Below, one piece after another: positions 50,645 through 62,627 of a DNA stretch of 64,000 bases. A program made the translations under genes and the position numbers. Below the pieces are notes generated by a model, which ran no database searches, had not been told where the DNA came from, and saw nothing but the letters and a program-made list of their open reading frames with translations. Position 1 is the first letter of the stretch, and every line of letters begins with the position of its first letter. The DNA is from Tolypeutes matacus (taxonomy: Eukaryota; Chordata; Mammalia; Cingulata; Chlamyphoridae): the NCBI GenBank assembly GCA_026826555.1, contig JAKSZT010053764.1:33943104-34007103 (forward strand), written 5' to 3'.

Positions 50645-50760
50645 AATCACAACCCTGACTCTTATGCCAAGCACTGTGTTTGGTACTCTTTACATATATG
50701 AATTTGTTGACTCCTGGAACAACTTTATTTTCACTTGATGTACAGATCTAAATGTGGGTT
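50645..50760 (-). repeat. MIR SINE fragment
   Basis: 'tatgccaagcactgtgtttg' followed by 'gtactctttacatatatgaa' is the MIR reverse-complement core; the rest is degraded. Confidence 0.55.
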
Positions 50761-51294
50761 GTGATGATTTTCCCTTTCCAAGCAGGTCTACAGGAATTGT
50801 TAAATAAGTTCCCACTGCCAAAGGATGGGAGAGCTGTGCTTTTAATCTAGGCTGTCATGATAAACTCATGGCACATTTCCATTGTATGGTGATACTAGCA
50901 TTATTAAAATATTGTTTAATAAATCATTTGATTGAGCAGTAGTAATGTAACTAACTGCTGTAGGGTTGTTAATAAGGTGATTCTTTCAAACAAGGTATGT
51001 GTGAGATTAAGGGAGACAAAATAGAAAAGGCTCTTGGGATTTAATTGTTTTATTATTTAGGAAAGTGGTAAAGTTAGTTATTCCTGATGTAAGAAAACTA
51101 GAAAGAATTTTGTTTAAATGCTGCTAAATTCAACCTGACAAAAATATTGAGACATTTCTTATTGCATGGAGAGCAAGAATCTGAAAGCATGATTCCAGTA
51201 GTTATACTCCTGGAGAATCAGCCCGTATGTTACTAGGATTTTTAATAGATTAGGCCACGGAGGGAACTAGAAATACTAGGAAAAAAAATCATTT

Positions 51295-51372
51295 TAATTC
51301 ATTCCAACTCAACAAACAGTTATTGAGCTTTTACTCAGACTAAGGTTCTATTTCAGGAACTATGGATATATA
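51295..51372 (-). repeat. L2 3' end fragment
   Basis: 'ttcattccaactcaacaaac' then 'agttattgagcttttactca' resembles the reverse complement of an L2 terminus. Confidence 0.6.
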
Positions 51373-51384
51373 GATGAATATAAG

Positions 51385-51608
51385 CATTTATATAGGATTT
51401 ACTATGTGCTAGTATTCTAGGTGCTTTACATTTATTAATTTGCCTAATCCTCACAAAACCTTGCAGCGTAGGGAGCACTATTATCCACATTGTAAAAATG
51501 AGGAAACTGATGAACAAATAACTTGCCCATGGTTACACATCACTTGACTGGTGAAGCTGGGATTCAGACCATGGCACTCTGATCTGGGTAACTATTTGCT
51601 TCATGCCT
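51385..51608 (-). repeat. MIR SINE, nearly full length
   Basis: Reads 'tttactatgtgctagtattc', 'aatcctcacaaaaccttgca', 'tgtaaaaatgaggaaactga', 'ataacttgcccatggttaca' and 'gaagctgggattcagaccat' in unbroken MIR reverse-complement order. Confidence 0.85.
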
Positions 51609-51627
51609 CATAAAAATAACTAAAACT

Positions 51628-51736
51628 GGGAAGTAGATGTGGCTCAAGTGGTTGAGTGCCTGCTTCCCACATGGGAGGTCCCAAGTTCGGTCCCCGGTGC
51701 CTCCTAAAAACAAACAACAAGCAAACAAACAAAAAA
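51628..51736 (+). mobile_element. DAS-like tRNA-derived SINE, monomer 1
   Basis: The head 'gggaagtagatgtggctcaa' holds a tRNA A-box (tggctcaagtgg) and a degenerate B-box ('agttcggtccc', about 51684-51694), followed by 'ccggtgcctcct' and an A-rich tail with AAAC units. The layout matches the DAS SINEs I recall from xenarthrans. A second, different monomer follows directly. Confidence 0.8.
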
Positions 51737-51743
51737 GAACTCA

Positions 51744-51840
51744 GGGGAGCTGATGTAGCACAGTGGTTGAACGCCAGCCTCCCACATACAAGGTCCCGGG
51801 TTTAATCCCTGGTCCCGGTATCTAAAAAACAACAACAAAA
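51744..51840 (+). mobile_element. DAS-like tRNA-derived SINE, monomer 2
   Basis: The head 'ggggagctgatgtagcacag' contains an A-box (gtagcacagtgg). The B-box is 'gggtttaatcc' (51798-51808), followed by 'ctggtcccggtatct' and an A-rich tail. It differs from monomer 1 by diagnostic positions (gagctgatgtag, ggtcccggta). The pair is bounded by 'actaaaac' at 51619-51626 and 51842-51849. Confidence 0.85.
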
Positions 51841-52009
51841 TACTAAAACCCATGACAGGGTTCAACAAGACCTGTAAGAAAACCACAACACAGCTGGTGG
51901 ATTGATGTCTTAATGGTGGATAGTTTGGATAGTCAATGTGAGGAATAGAATTCTGAGCATCAGGAGCAACACCAACCAAAGCAAGTCAACAGATATGCAT
52001 TTGGCATAA

Positions 52010-52436
52010 GTCCTTAGTTTCCAGCCTGCTGAGACAAATATAAAATGGGTTGTCTTAACAATAGGAACACAGTAGCTCACAGTTTCAGAGACTAGAAGGC
52101 TTGTTTCCCTCCAGTGTTGGTAAGTTCTGACTGGCCAGCAATCTTAAGGCTCCTTGGCTTTCCTGTCACATGATGTCCTCTCCTTTCTTTTCTGGGTTCT
52201 GATGACTTTGGGCTTCTGGCTCCTCCCTGTGGTTTTCTCTCTGACTATGTCTGAATTTCTTCTGCATATAAAGAACTCCAGTAATTGGATTAAGGTTCAC
52301 CCTCACTCAGTTGGGATGCACCTTCACTAAAATAACATCTTTAAGAGATCCTATTTACAGTGGGTTCATACCCAAAAGAATGCAGGTTAAGACTAAGAGC
52401 CTGTGTTTTAGGGAGTACATAATTCAACCTGTTACA
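52010..52436 (-). mobile_element. ERVL/MaLR-like solo LTR
   Basis: 'tccttagtttccagcctgct' begins it and 'aattcaacctgttaca' ends it. Inside are 'gctcacagtttcagagacta', 'actccagtaattggattaag' and 'ctatttacagtgggttcata'. Flanks share 'cataa' (52005-52009 and 52437-52441), consistent with a 5-bp target duplication. It differs in sequence from the LTRs at 20.3 and 62.0 kb. Confidence 0.75.
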
Positions 52437-52441
52437 CATAA

Positions 52442-53404
52442 CCAGGAATTCAGAAGCACGTTAGGTTGTTTAAAATGAAGAGAACTTATAAAGAGCTCTG
52501 AAAAATAAGGCTATAAACAATGACTAGAATCAGTTTATGAGGTAGTAGGGTGACATTCAGGGGTGATAATTTAAGCTAAGTGACAGTGACAATGTGACAA
52601 CTCTTTGAATGTGGCATTATCTGTATTCTAATACAGAAGAGGACACCAAAGGTCAGTAGAAAAGACAACAGTTAAAAGTCTGGAAAGTCTTACAGCAAAG
52701 CATATAGAATAGGTCTTAATAGAGTACGTATGTGAGGTTCAGAGGAAATGAAAAGTGAAAAATTCCACAATTTCATCATTAATGAGCCAGTAAGACAGGG
52801 GTAAATTCTGATCCCAAGGCAGAGGCTCTTGGCTCATTATTTTCTTTTCTCTTTCCATTAGCCGTAGTTCTCATCAGCCTAACTTGATCTTAAACAGTAG
52901 GATCAATAAATTAAGTTCTAGTTGGTAGTTCTCTACTTCATAAATAGCTCTACCTTGTTACCATATTTTATCACACTTCTAAGATGGTATCTGGTCCTTA
53001 ACCCACACCTCAGATATAGCCATACTTCTGAAGGAAAGGTGACAATTGGCATTTTTTTGTTCTTCAGAGTCATCAAGTATTCCCATTCTTTTGTTTAGCT
53101 TTACATACTTTACCCTCTTCAATTTCCTAAGTATCAATAGGGATATTAACAATGATACATTTATTGTAATATAGGGCTATATGCTTTATAAATCACGTTC
53201 CTCTGCATCATCTTACTTTAACTGGGACATACAGAGAATCTAGTTATCTATACCTTCCAGCTAGAGAACAAGCTTTCTGTGGGAAAGACATGGGACGATA
53301 TAAAGGATTTCTCTGTCAATTCTAGAATGTTGCTGCCTAATTTCCTAGAAATTTGGCACTGGCTCATATATACCTATTGACTAGTTTATATGCCTTTGCT
53401 ATTT
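52442..53404. other. Unassigned sequence
   Basis: No gene, RNA or confident repeat recognised. Confidence 0.45.
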
Positions 53405-53560
53405 AAAATGTAGACTGTGGACCAGCCATATTAGCTTTACCTGGGAGTTCATTAAAATATAGACTCTCAGTGCCTGTTACAGACTTACTGAATAAGAATC
53501 TGCATTTTAATAAGATCTCTAGGTGATTTGTTTATACATTAACATTTGAGAAGCATTGGT
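53405..53560 (-). mobile_element. MER5A-like hAT MITE
   Basis: 'tagactgtggaccagccata', 'tttacctgggagttcattaa', 'ttactgaataagaatctgca' and 'aacatttgagaagcattggt' follow the MER5A reverse complement. Confidence 0.7.
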
Positions 53561-55859
53561 CTGTCTACTCTGAGCAAGTGCCAAAAAGAATTGCTGGAAG
53601 AATACTAAGAGATGGATGTAAAATGAGAGAAGATAGTGATTCTTTCCTTAAATTAAGTTGGGATTTCCAATCAAGGGAATATAATAAGTGAGGAGGGGGT
53701 AGTGGCTTCTATTCACTTAGGTGCATGGAAGAACTTCCCTGGTGAAATTACAATTGAGCAGAATTCTAAATGAAATGAAGGAACAAGTCATGTGGGCAAA
53801 GAGCATTTCAGGAAGAACAAATTACCTGACCTATTTTATGAAGTGACACTTCTGCTTTTCCATAGTACCAATATGAAGATTTTAGGTAAAGAAAATGTCA
53901 CTTTCTATTGTAAAAAGCCCATAGAAAATTCCCCTCCATGCAGCTATCCAAGCCATCTTATTTTTAAAGAGTAGAAGAGCTGGGATGAATATGGCAATAA
54001 TTACTTTTTATATAGCAGTCTTTTAAATACCTATTAACTGAAGTATGCTATATAATTTGCACAACAAAGAGAACTGGTCATAATTCTTGACCATGGGACC
54101 TTGTAAACTACTTTAAATCTGGAGAGAAAAAGAGTTGTTCTATATTAACCACTAATAAATTAAGCAAATCAATTCAGCATCATGTAGAGTTTTAAATTAA
54201 TTAAATGAGTCACAGTTTCATTTTTAAAGGGATGAGGGAAAAAGAAGTTTGAATTACAAAATTGTTCATTTTATAAAAGAAAACAATTGTCTTATTTTCA
54301 AAGAGAATAACATATTTAAATGCACTTACAGACACAACCCATGAACACACATACATTTCAAATTCACACTATACCCATGTTCTGGCAGCAACAGGGTGAG
54401 TGTGAAAGGAAGATCGACCAAGTGGAGAAGCAGAGGGCAGGAGAGATATAAACGGAAAACAGGAGCAAATAACAGTTAATGGGAAATGTAGAAAAAGGAG
54501 AAAGGAAGAAAAGAAGGAGGTATAAAATAATAGAACAAGAGTAGGAAAAAGATTGCATGAACATGCCAAAACGAAGCAAGAAAGTGAATGAAAAGTGACT
54601 TAGTTGGTTCTGAATTGTGGAAGGAATGGATGATTTTTCTTTTTGTCTCAACTTCAATCTGGTTATGCACTTTAGAGTAGTTTAAACCACAACACCTGCC
54701 TTTTGAAAAGTAATTGCTGCACACAATTCTTTTACTCTTTATCTGAGATCATGTTCTGAATGGAATCATTTTGACAGCCCATCAGAAGAGACAGAGATTT
54801 CTGATCTATCCTGGCAGGTGCTAAAGCAATCTCAAAACAGGATTTGACTGAATTCTGAATGGGATTTGCTCCAAATGTCTCCAATCTGCAGTAAATAGAG
54901 GTGTGGCATGTTGGATTCTTCATATTTGTCACTAGCTGGAATCAATATTTTGAGCTTTACTTCACTGGTAACCATCCTTCTATTAATCTTCAAACCAGCA
55001 GTAGTAGAAAGATGCTATCAGACACCGTAAATTCAATTTTCAGTTTAAATTTGATGTTCCTATATCATACCTTCTTGTTTTTGCACTAGTGTTTGGTTTG
55101 TTCATTTTTTGTTTTTGTTTTGGAAAAAAGCAACAACATTGTCTTAGAACTGAAATGAAAAAAATAAAATGTGGAGGTGGCATAAAAATAACAACAAAAC
55201 ATTCCCCAAAAGATAGTGGAAAATAGCACCTCCAGCCAATCATTTTATTGTTATTTTGTTTTGTTTTAACATTATTTAAATTGGTCATAGTATTAGTGGT
55301 ACAGCTAGACCCTCATTATTTATCTCATTTCAACCACTGAATTTCTATAACAATATATATTTTGGCTTTTTAACTTATAGGTGAGTTTCATTTTTATGAA
55401 TGTGAAGAAATAATAACTAGATAAAAGACAGAAGTTTGAAGAGCCACATAACCACATGATTCAACTAAAAAAACTTTGCTCTAACCTGTTCCTTCCTAGC
55501 AATTTTCATTTCTTTTCTATTTTTCCCCCTCTTTCTGCCAGCCATAACATTGATATCATTTAAACATGCAAGTGAGAAAAGTACCAAATATTTTTTTGTG
55601 TCTGAAACAGGCCTACGGTCTAGGGTTCTCCGTGAGGAAAAGAAATATGAATGAGAGAAAACAAACAAATAAAAGGGTTACAGTAGGCAGACACAATGCA
55701 AAGAATAGAAGGAAATTTCTAAAACACATATGTTTAAGTTCTTCAGAGGCACGAGGGAAGCCGCATCTATAAATAAGAATAGACTGCTATGGGAAAGGAA
55801 CACTCAGAGAACAAGAAAGGGTCTGGGAAGTTAAAAAATAGGATAAGTAAAATTTAAAA
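53561..55859. other. Unassigned sequence
   Basis: No gene supported. Purine-rich stretches (54410-54560) give several overlapping minus-strand frames with Phe/Leu/Ser-rich low complexity. They are compositional artefacts. Confidence 0.45.
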
Positions 55860-57060
55860 ATCAAAATGAGTATTGAAAGATAAAGTCAAAGGAATCCCCC
55901 AGAAAATGGAAAAAAAAGGTGAGAAGAATAAAAACAATGAGAAAAGAACAAGAGGATTATTCCAGGACTCCCACCTATAAGGAGCAACCAAAAAATATTA
56001 AAGGGAAAAATTTATCAAAGAAATACTATAATAACATTTTCCAGACTTGAAGAACACACATTTTCAGATTGGAAAAGTCCACTAAGTGCCAAGCATAATG
56101 CATAAAATAAAAAATACTTTCATCCATCTGGCAATTCAAAAACATCAGAGAAGAAGGGATGATCCTAAAAGCCTCTGGCTTGAGGAAAACAATCATTATC
56201 ACCAAAAAAAGTTCGATCAAATACAGTGGAATAGAATACAACTGCCATCAGATTCCTCTATAAAAATATTGGAGACTATAAAATTGGGAAACAATACCTT
56301 CAAATTCGGAAGGACACCGTTTTCAACTTGGAGTTCTCTATTCAGGCAGATTATCAATGAGGCATGAGGGGTAAAGAAATTCATTTTCATGAATACAAGT
56401 TCTTAAAATTTATCTCTTTTGTTCCTCCTTTAGGAAGCTACTTTGGGATAAGCTTCATCAAAACATGGCAAAGGAGTAAACCAAGATTGAGAATATTGCA
56501 GCAAATGAAAGATCCAAAGCAATAAAGCAGAGAAATTCTGGTCTGGGGACTGTGTAGGAGACCTAGAAAGCAGCCAGCGTAGACTGGAGCAGAAGGAAAG
56601 AGAGTTGCTCAGCAAAGTTCTTCCAATGACAACCGTGGACAAAAAAGGAGGAATTCTATTTAATCACCTGAAAAATTTACTAATGGGCATTTGAAAGATC
56701 TGTTGGAATAGTCGGATAATGTAGCAATGACCAAAAACAACAACAATAACAAAAAAAAAAAAACCTGATAAAATAGGAGAGAGCCAATTACTAATTCCAG
56801 GGGAAAATGTAAAAGAAAAGAAATGTATTCATGGTATATACAAGAGAGTGAAATTAAATGAGGTGAACTCTGATTCCCAATTAAAAAAATAATGCTAAAA
56901 CTACATTGGGAGAACGTGTGTGTGTGTGTGTGTGTTGTACATATTTGTGAGTTTAATTGGGGGCAGGATGGATTTAATTACCATAACAAAAATCTTTTGG
57001 TAATATATAAAATTGATGATTGAATAAATAGCAATAAAAGCAATTATTTTTACATATTGA
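55860..57060 (+). mobile_element. Old L1/HAL1-type 3' region
   Basis: The order 'agaaggaatcc'-like text, 'aataccttcaaattcggaag' (56295), 'gttttcaacttggagttctc', 'ttaggaagctactttgggat' (56432) and 'catggcaaaggagtaaacca' (56464) is that of an old L1/HAL1 3' region on the plus strand. The 93-codon frame at 56086-56367 lies inside it and is not a cellular gene. Boundaries are approximate. Confidence 0.6.
56916..56936. repeat. (GT)n dinucleotide repeat
   Basis: About nine perfect GT units. Confidence 0.95.
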
Positions 57061-57585
57061 GATAAATATTAGAACAGCCAAAAGAATTAAAAGCTTTTCT
57101 GGGAGGAGGTTAAGTAATAGAAAAAGGTAATAGTGGAATATTATTTATGTTATAAACTTTCAGCAAACTTTATATGCATTTGTTACTCTGATGAAAAAGA
57201 AAAAATAATTAAAAAAAAAAACATAAACAACTATTCCCAGGAATAATGTATTCATCTGCTAATACATGTGTCTTTGTGCTATCAATACTACCCATGATTT
57301 TGTAGACAAAACGTGTTTCGTGTGCTCAAGAAAATGAGCCTGCTTCACACCTTTATTGCTTGTAAATCAAATAATAAACGTGGAAAATTTTGTTTTATCA
57401 CAAGGAGGTGGATAAAGAATTTGGTACAGCGTTTGAATGTATGCATCCACTAGAGGGTTGTATATTGTCTAGATTTTGAAGAATTCGCTAAATACCAGTT
57501 CAATTGTTGAATAATTTTAACCAAGTTGATTATAATGAACATTTGATGTATTTTGATTCGTAGTAGCAAACTAGCCTTGAGAGAA

Positions 57586-57622
57586 ACTCTGTGTGTGTGT
57601 GTGTGTGCGTGTGCGCGCGCGA
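57586..57622. repeat. (GT)n-(GC)n Z-DNA-prone repeat
   Basis: GT repeats pass into CG-rich alternation (gcgtgtgcgcgcgcg), a strongly alternating purine-pyrimidine tract. Confidence 0.95.
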
Positions 57623-58589
57623 ATGTGTAGTGAGGGAATGAGGCGAGGCAGACAACAGGCAAGAATCACGTAACATCCCTATACCCCAAGGATTACTGTT
57701 GATGCTTTTGATTCCTAGAGCTTATGGATGAATTGTGTTCCCACTCCATAGCACTGTTTAGTTTTGGGCAATACGTTGCCAGAGGAAACTCTCTTTGTGT
57801 CATTAAATTGGTCTTGTGGCTCCTCTCTTTTTGAGGTTTTACCAGTTAACGGTAATTTCTGCATCATTTCTCGTCTCTTTCCCTTTGTTCTCACACTAAG
57901 TGGTACATGGCTTGCTCAAGTCTCCTCCAGCCTGGTTCCGGCATTTTGTTCAGAGCAGCAGTCACAGGGCGAGCCCCCGGCATCAGTACACAAAGGGCCT
58001 AACGTAAATCTTCTCTCTCCTGAGCCAGGCGTCCAGCTTTGTACCCACCTCTTAATCATGACACAGGCCACTTCATCTGCCTCCCAAGATTTCTTCTTAA
58101 TTCTTTTGTTAAGTGCCTTTATTTAGTTATTTTGATTGTGTTGGCGTTCCTGTTTGATTAGGCTTTAACCTTGCTATTATCTTTTTTTTTTCTTTTACCG
58201 TACCACATGCTATGACACCAAGAAAAGGGTTGCTGAGTGTCAAGTGCTCTGGAAATATTTAGAGGTCAGTGGCTCTCTAAAACACAGCACCTGTAACATT
58301 GATTTTCAAAATAGATATGCTTTTAAAACAAAGTACATTTATAAATGGTCTCTGCTGGCATAGCTTATTTTATGGAGAAGGGAGGCTACTGGAATGTTAA
58401 AGATGACTGCATAATAGGTACCCAAGTCACGTTGGGGTTGAGAGGAAATGCAGACTTGGTTAACTATTCATTAATGTATTTCAAAAAATCAAATATCAGC
58501 TTTAATCAAAACCATGTAACCAGCTTTCCTTTTATAGGATGCCTAGGCACAGGGCCAGCCCCTGTCCTTGCTGACTTGGGTAGTGACAG
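57623..58589. other. Unassigned, partly GC-richer sequence
   Basis: A 120-codon plus-strand frame (57764-58126) exists here but has no domain, signal or repeat signature, and no splice context stands out, so it is not called as a gene. There is a T-run at 58181-58190. Possibly non-coding conserved DNA. Confidence 0.4.
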
Positions 58590-58790
58590 TTACCAATATT
58601 AACTTAATTCAATTCAATCCAATTCACTAAACAATCGTGTACTGATTACATTGTGCCAAATATGATACTTAAGATACAAATCTGAATTCAATTCAGATCT
58701 TGTATTTGAGGAGTCTTGGTTTAGCAAGGGTGACAAACACATTATTAATTAGGTATAACAGATTGTGACAGGTATAGGAAAGGAAATATT
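58590..58790 (-). repeat. Possible L2 fragment with a small palindrome
   Basis: 'attcactaaacaatcgtgta' then 'ctgattacattgtgccaaat' loosely follows the L2 reverse complement. A short dyad (atctgaatt and aattcagat around one base) lies near 58680-58698. Confidence 0.4.
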
Positions 58791-60559
58791 ATCAATACCA
58801 CAGGGGCCACTTTCTATACCTGGAGTTAATGTGCTTGCAAATGTGGATGCAAAAGTTTAAAAAATAATGTATTTTTAAAACTTTTAAGATGTCTTTTCCA
58901 CTCACTCATGTCCTTTCCCCATTTTCCAGTGATTTTGGATTGGAGAATTCTTTAGCTCACTGAGGCAGTGGAAATGGAAATGGGAATGTTAACTCATTTG
59001 TATGAATTTATTTTCTGGAATAAATACAGGGGCAAGGTGTTGGGTCGCCACTCAGAAACTCCCTAGAATCAAAAAAGCACCGAGCTTCAGTGATCTAATC
59101 CTGGACACCCCTTCCCTCATTCTTCTAGAGTCCTCATCGTCTAGAAAAGCACCATCACTATTTTTTCTTGTTGTACATCAGCACTGGCAAGCGTAGCCTG
59201 TAATGCAATTATGTTGGTCCCTGAGTGCCAATGGGTAAATCTCTCCAAAGCCATTTAAATTAATTGAGAAGGCAAAATGTTAATAAGTCAATATTCTGAA
59301 TGAGCAGAAAAAATTTGTATCCTGAGCATCACTCTGTCTACAAAAATAGGTCTAATAAGTGGAATCATAATAGGAAATGTGGCTTGGTTTGAGGGTCATG
59401 TTGGATGGCATGATTGGGCTGACTGAGTTAGCAATTAAATATAATCAGAAGAAAGAGTCGTTTAAAAATATTTCTCTACTTCACTTCGGTAGAACACCAT
59501 TCTACAGAACACATGCAGAATTAAGAGGCTTGTGTGTATTTAGCTTAATTAAATATTTAATCAAATGTCATTCACCTATTATTTCCACTCCTACAATTTT
59601 CCATAACTCCCAGAAGTGTTAGCTAATTTTTAACATTTCTGTTGACTTTCTGGAAATTGAACACTATTCTTTTATGCTTCTATCCATTTTCTGCTTGTCA
59701 TAAAATCTCTCCCTCCCTCATCACCTTCAGCTTTGCTGGGAAAACCAAGTGCAATTAGTAATCACTCACAGCATTTAGAAGCTCAGCTGACCTGAATGAA
59801 ATGCTCAGGCCACATCCAGGTTGAAAAATGAAATTGCAAAGCCTTGTGATTTTCACATATTTCCACTTCACTCCTGGTAACTATTTTAATCAGAAGGAAA
59901 ATACAAACAGATACATTGTATAAGACAGTGGAATAGAAACCAGGCTCCAGGTAGAGGACATTTAATTAAAACACGCAAGATAAGTAGACTGCAAAATCCA
60001 TCTAGTCCTATATAAAAATAGTCTGCTTGGCAGACCTGAATGGTGAACTAAGTTAACACATGTGAATTTCCAGAAGACAGAAAAACAGCTTTAAGTCCTA
60101 TTAGCTTTGTTTTTCACTGCTATTGTTTTTCAAGTTCAAGATTACAGGCTAAGAAGGAAAAAAAAAAAAAAAAACTAAAGGAAAAAAGGAAAGAGGAAAG
60201 GAAGGAGGAGATATGCAAATAAGAAAGAAATCAGTCATATGAGTGTATGACTGCAGATTGCAATCAAGGAATATTATTCTGGTTTGCTTGACTAAGATTA
60301 AGTGGACAACAGCATATTTTTCAATAATTTTTCAAATTGTTTCAGTCATAATCTGAACCAAGAAAGGCCTGGGCTGTAATTTATAACAAAGAATCAATGT
60401 GTGGAGAGGAATTTTGTTCTGTTTTGTTAGGGGGCACTGTGAGGCCATCTTTGCCTTGTTTCTTCCCTTGAGTTGTTAGTGATTGGTCCATTTTAATTAC
60501 CTGGGTTACCGTGAAAGATGAAAGATGAAGTATTACATTGTTAATTACAGAGTTTTCAG
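58791..60559. other. Unassigned sequence
   Basis: No gene or confident repeat. There is an A-run at 60158-60174 followed by purine-rich sequence. The 59200-59640 part is non-repetitive and rich in TAATTA-like words, which could be regulatory. Confidence 0.4.
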
Positions 60560-60800
60560 CTTCATATTTTTTAAAAAATAATTTTGTCTATATCTACAAT
60601 CTTTCCGGGATCTTGATAGGAATGGCATTAAACCCAAAACTCTATTTGGGGAGATATAACATATTTACTATGTTCAGTCTTCCAATCATGGACATGATCT
60701 ATCTCGCCATTTATTAAAATTTCCTTTGAATTTTTCATCAGTGATTTGGAGTTTTCAGCACAAAAGTCCTAGGCATATTTTGTTAGATTTACACTGAATG
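60560..60800 (-). mobile_element. L1 ORF2 fragment
   Basis: 'aggaatggcattaaacccaa', 'cagtcttccaatcatggaca', 'tcatcagtgatttggagttt' and 'catattttgttagatttaca' correspond to the same ORF2 region as 13440-13640 in the large L1. Confidence 0.75.
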
Positions 60801-61554
60801 GGGAGGGTACCTTGTTACTGTTGGGTGGAGCTGGAAGTCTTATTTCCCTTCTTGGCTTCTTTAACTCTACCCTGATGGGAGTTTGGGGTACCTCGTTACA
60901 GCCTAAGATAGAAATCTAGGCTTCCCAGTTAGGCTTCTGGTGGGAGTAGGGGTGGGACCACAAGTTTTTTTTCTGTGGTGTTGGGCTGGAATAGAGTGGT
61001 CATTTTCTAAAAGTTTTCTGTCTTGCCAGGCTGCCCCTTTCTTTGGCTAGTGACAGCAGCCTTTTGTCGGGGCTGTTTCTACTGTGCCCATCAACATTTC
61101 TGGGTTACTGGTTCTTCAGTTCCATGTCTGGGATATAGGAGGCAAAGAGAAAACTCAAGGAACTCATCACCATGCTCTTCCTTGAGTATCAAGGTCCCTA
61201 TCTGTTCTGGCTTATTCTCTTTCCCTCCCAAAGTCTTCTTATGTTTGTTTTATATGACTGTCCAGGGATTTTGGCTATACTTAGTAGGAGGAAGAGGGAA
61301 AAGCCCATCTGTTTCACCTTCCCAGAAGTAGAAGCCCTACAAATATTTTTAAGGCACAGGACGTTTGTATAAGCCATATCCAGTTTTTGTAGACTGTAAA
61401 AAAAAAATCCCATAACATACTTAAGTCCCCGTAGAATTTGGTTCACACAAATGATAATATGTCACTGGATTTAAAAGCTTTTAGGGGCTGTCTATAGTAT
61501 CCCCATTATGAGAACTTGAACGTTGGTCTCTCCATTAGCTCGTCTTTGGAAAAA
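60801..61554. other. GC-richer block, possibly more L1 or unknown repeat
   Basis: Continuous with the L1 fragment but with no match I can name. The 102-codon plus-strand frame at 61023-61331 overlaps another frame and shows no recognisable domain, so it is not called. Confidence 0.35.
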
Positions 61555-61690
61555 GCGTAATGATTATAAGCTACGCAAGAGTGGGGACCATGCCTGTTTT
61601 ATTCACCATTATGGACCTGACACCTAATAGAGTTGCTGGCACATACTAATGGCTTATTAAACAATTTTTGTATGAGTAAATGAATGATAT
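61555..61690 (+). repeat. L2 3' end fragment
   Basis: 'attataagctacgcaagagt', 'ggggaccatgcctgttttat', 'agagttgctggcacatacta' and 'gtatgagtaaatgaatga' follow the L2 3' terminus. Confidence 0.75.
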
Positions 61691-62027
61691 CACTGGGATG
61701 ATATGACCATTAAGTAGGTGGGGACTTTTGGAAGTGAGACATTGCTCAAGAACATAGCAATGAGAGTCTGTTATCTGGTCGAGGAGAACTGGTCTTTCTA
61801 AAATTAAATATGGACAGTTGCAAAGAGCTTATTACACAGGGTGTGTATTGCAAACAGGCCATTACAGAGAAATGGTGAGAATTTGTTCTTCTTTTATTAT
61901 AGACTTATTTGCAACCAAATTTTTAGACTTATTATTAAGAATTCATTTAAATTAATACTCTAAAAAACAAATCAACTTTGATAGACTTGATCATATCTAA
62001 GCGTAGATACTTTACAGTTAACATATT

Positions 62028-62040
62028 GTTTTTTAGGAGG
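62028..62040 (-). mobile_element. DAS-like SINE, tail end (left of LTR insertion)
   Basis: T-run plus 'aggagg': the poly-A side of a minus-strand SINE whose body continues at 62628. The flank 'catatt' (62022-62027) is matched at 62708-62713, consistent with the SINE's own target duplication. Confidence 0.65.
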
Positions 62041-62627
62041 CGTATTAGTCAGCAAAAGGGATGCTGATACAAAATACCAGAAAATGGTTGGTTTTTATAA
62101 AGGGTATTTATTTGGGGTAGAAGCTTACAGTTACCAGGCCATAAAACGTAAGTTACTTCCCTCACCAATGTCTATTGCCATGTGTTGGAGCAAGATAGCT
62201 GCTGACATCTGTAAGGGTTCAGGCTTCCTGGGTTCCTCTTTTCCCGGGGCTTCTCTCCCGGCTCTGCTTTCTCCACAAGGCCAGCTGTAGACTTCAGGCA
62301 AACGGCTCGCCTCTCTTCCTGAGGCCTTTGCAGTATCTAATTGAGCCTTCTCTCTGCTCCTCTGTGTGCTTACTTCCCAGGCTCCAGCATTAAAACTCTA
62401 AACTCTGTTCTCTGCCATGTCTTTTCTCTGTGAGTCCCCACCCACCAAGGGGGCAGGGATGCAACGTTCTACTAACGTGGCCCAATCAATAATTAATCAT
62501 TATTTAATCAAGTAAAAGTGAAACCTCTAAATCCAATATAATCTAGTATGTCCAGAGGGACAGACCAGTTTACAAATATAATCCAATATCTATTTTTGGA
62601 ATTCATAAACAATATCAAACTGCTACA
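62041..62627 (-). mobile_element. Solo LTR, ERVL/MaLR-like, xenarthran-type (copy B)
   Basis: A 587-bp element closely related to 20337-20987, starting CGTATTAGTCAGC and ending ACTGCTACA. It is bounded by perfect 5-bp duplications 'ggagg' at 62036-62040 and 62628-62632, the size expected for ERVL-class integration. It lacks about 60 bp present near the start of copy A ('gagtctaactcaaggtccca' region). Removing it and one duplication restores an ordinary SINE tail junction. It carries no retroviral genes. Confidence 0.85.

Noticed and set aside
51628..51840. Two tRNA-like sequences with A and B boxes
   Set aside because: They lack a foldable complete cloverleaf and have SINE bodies and A-rich tails, so they are SINEs and not tRNA genes.
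54364..54724. Three overlapping minus-strand frames rich in Phe, Leu and Ser
   Set aside because: They reflect a purine-rich plus strand; low complexity, and three frames open at once.
56086..56367. 93-codon frame with charged residues
   Set aside because: It falls inside an old L1/HAL1 3' region and shows no cellular protein features.
57764..58126. 120-codon plus-strand open frame
   Set aside because: No domain, signal, splice-site pattern or repeat identity; this length is expected by chance in 64 kb.
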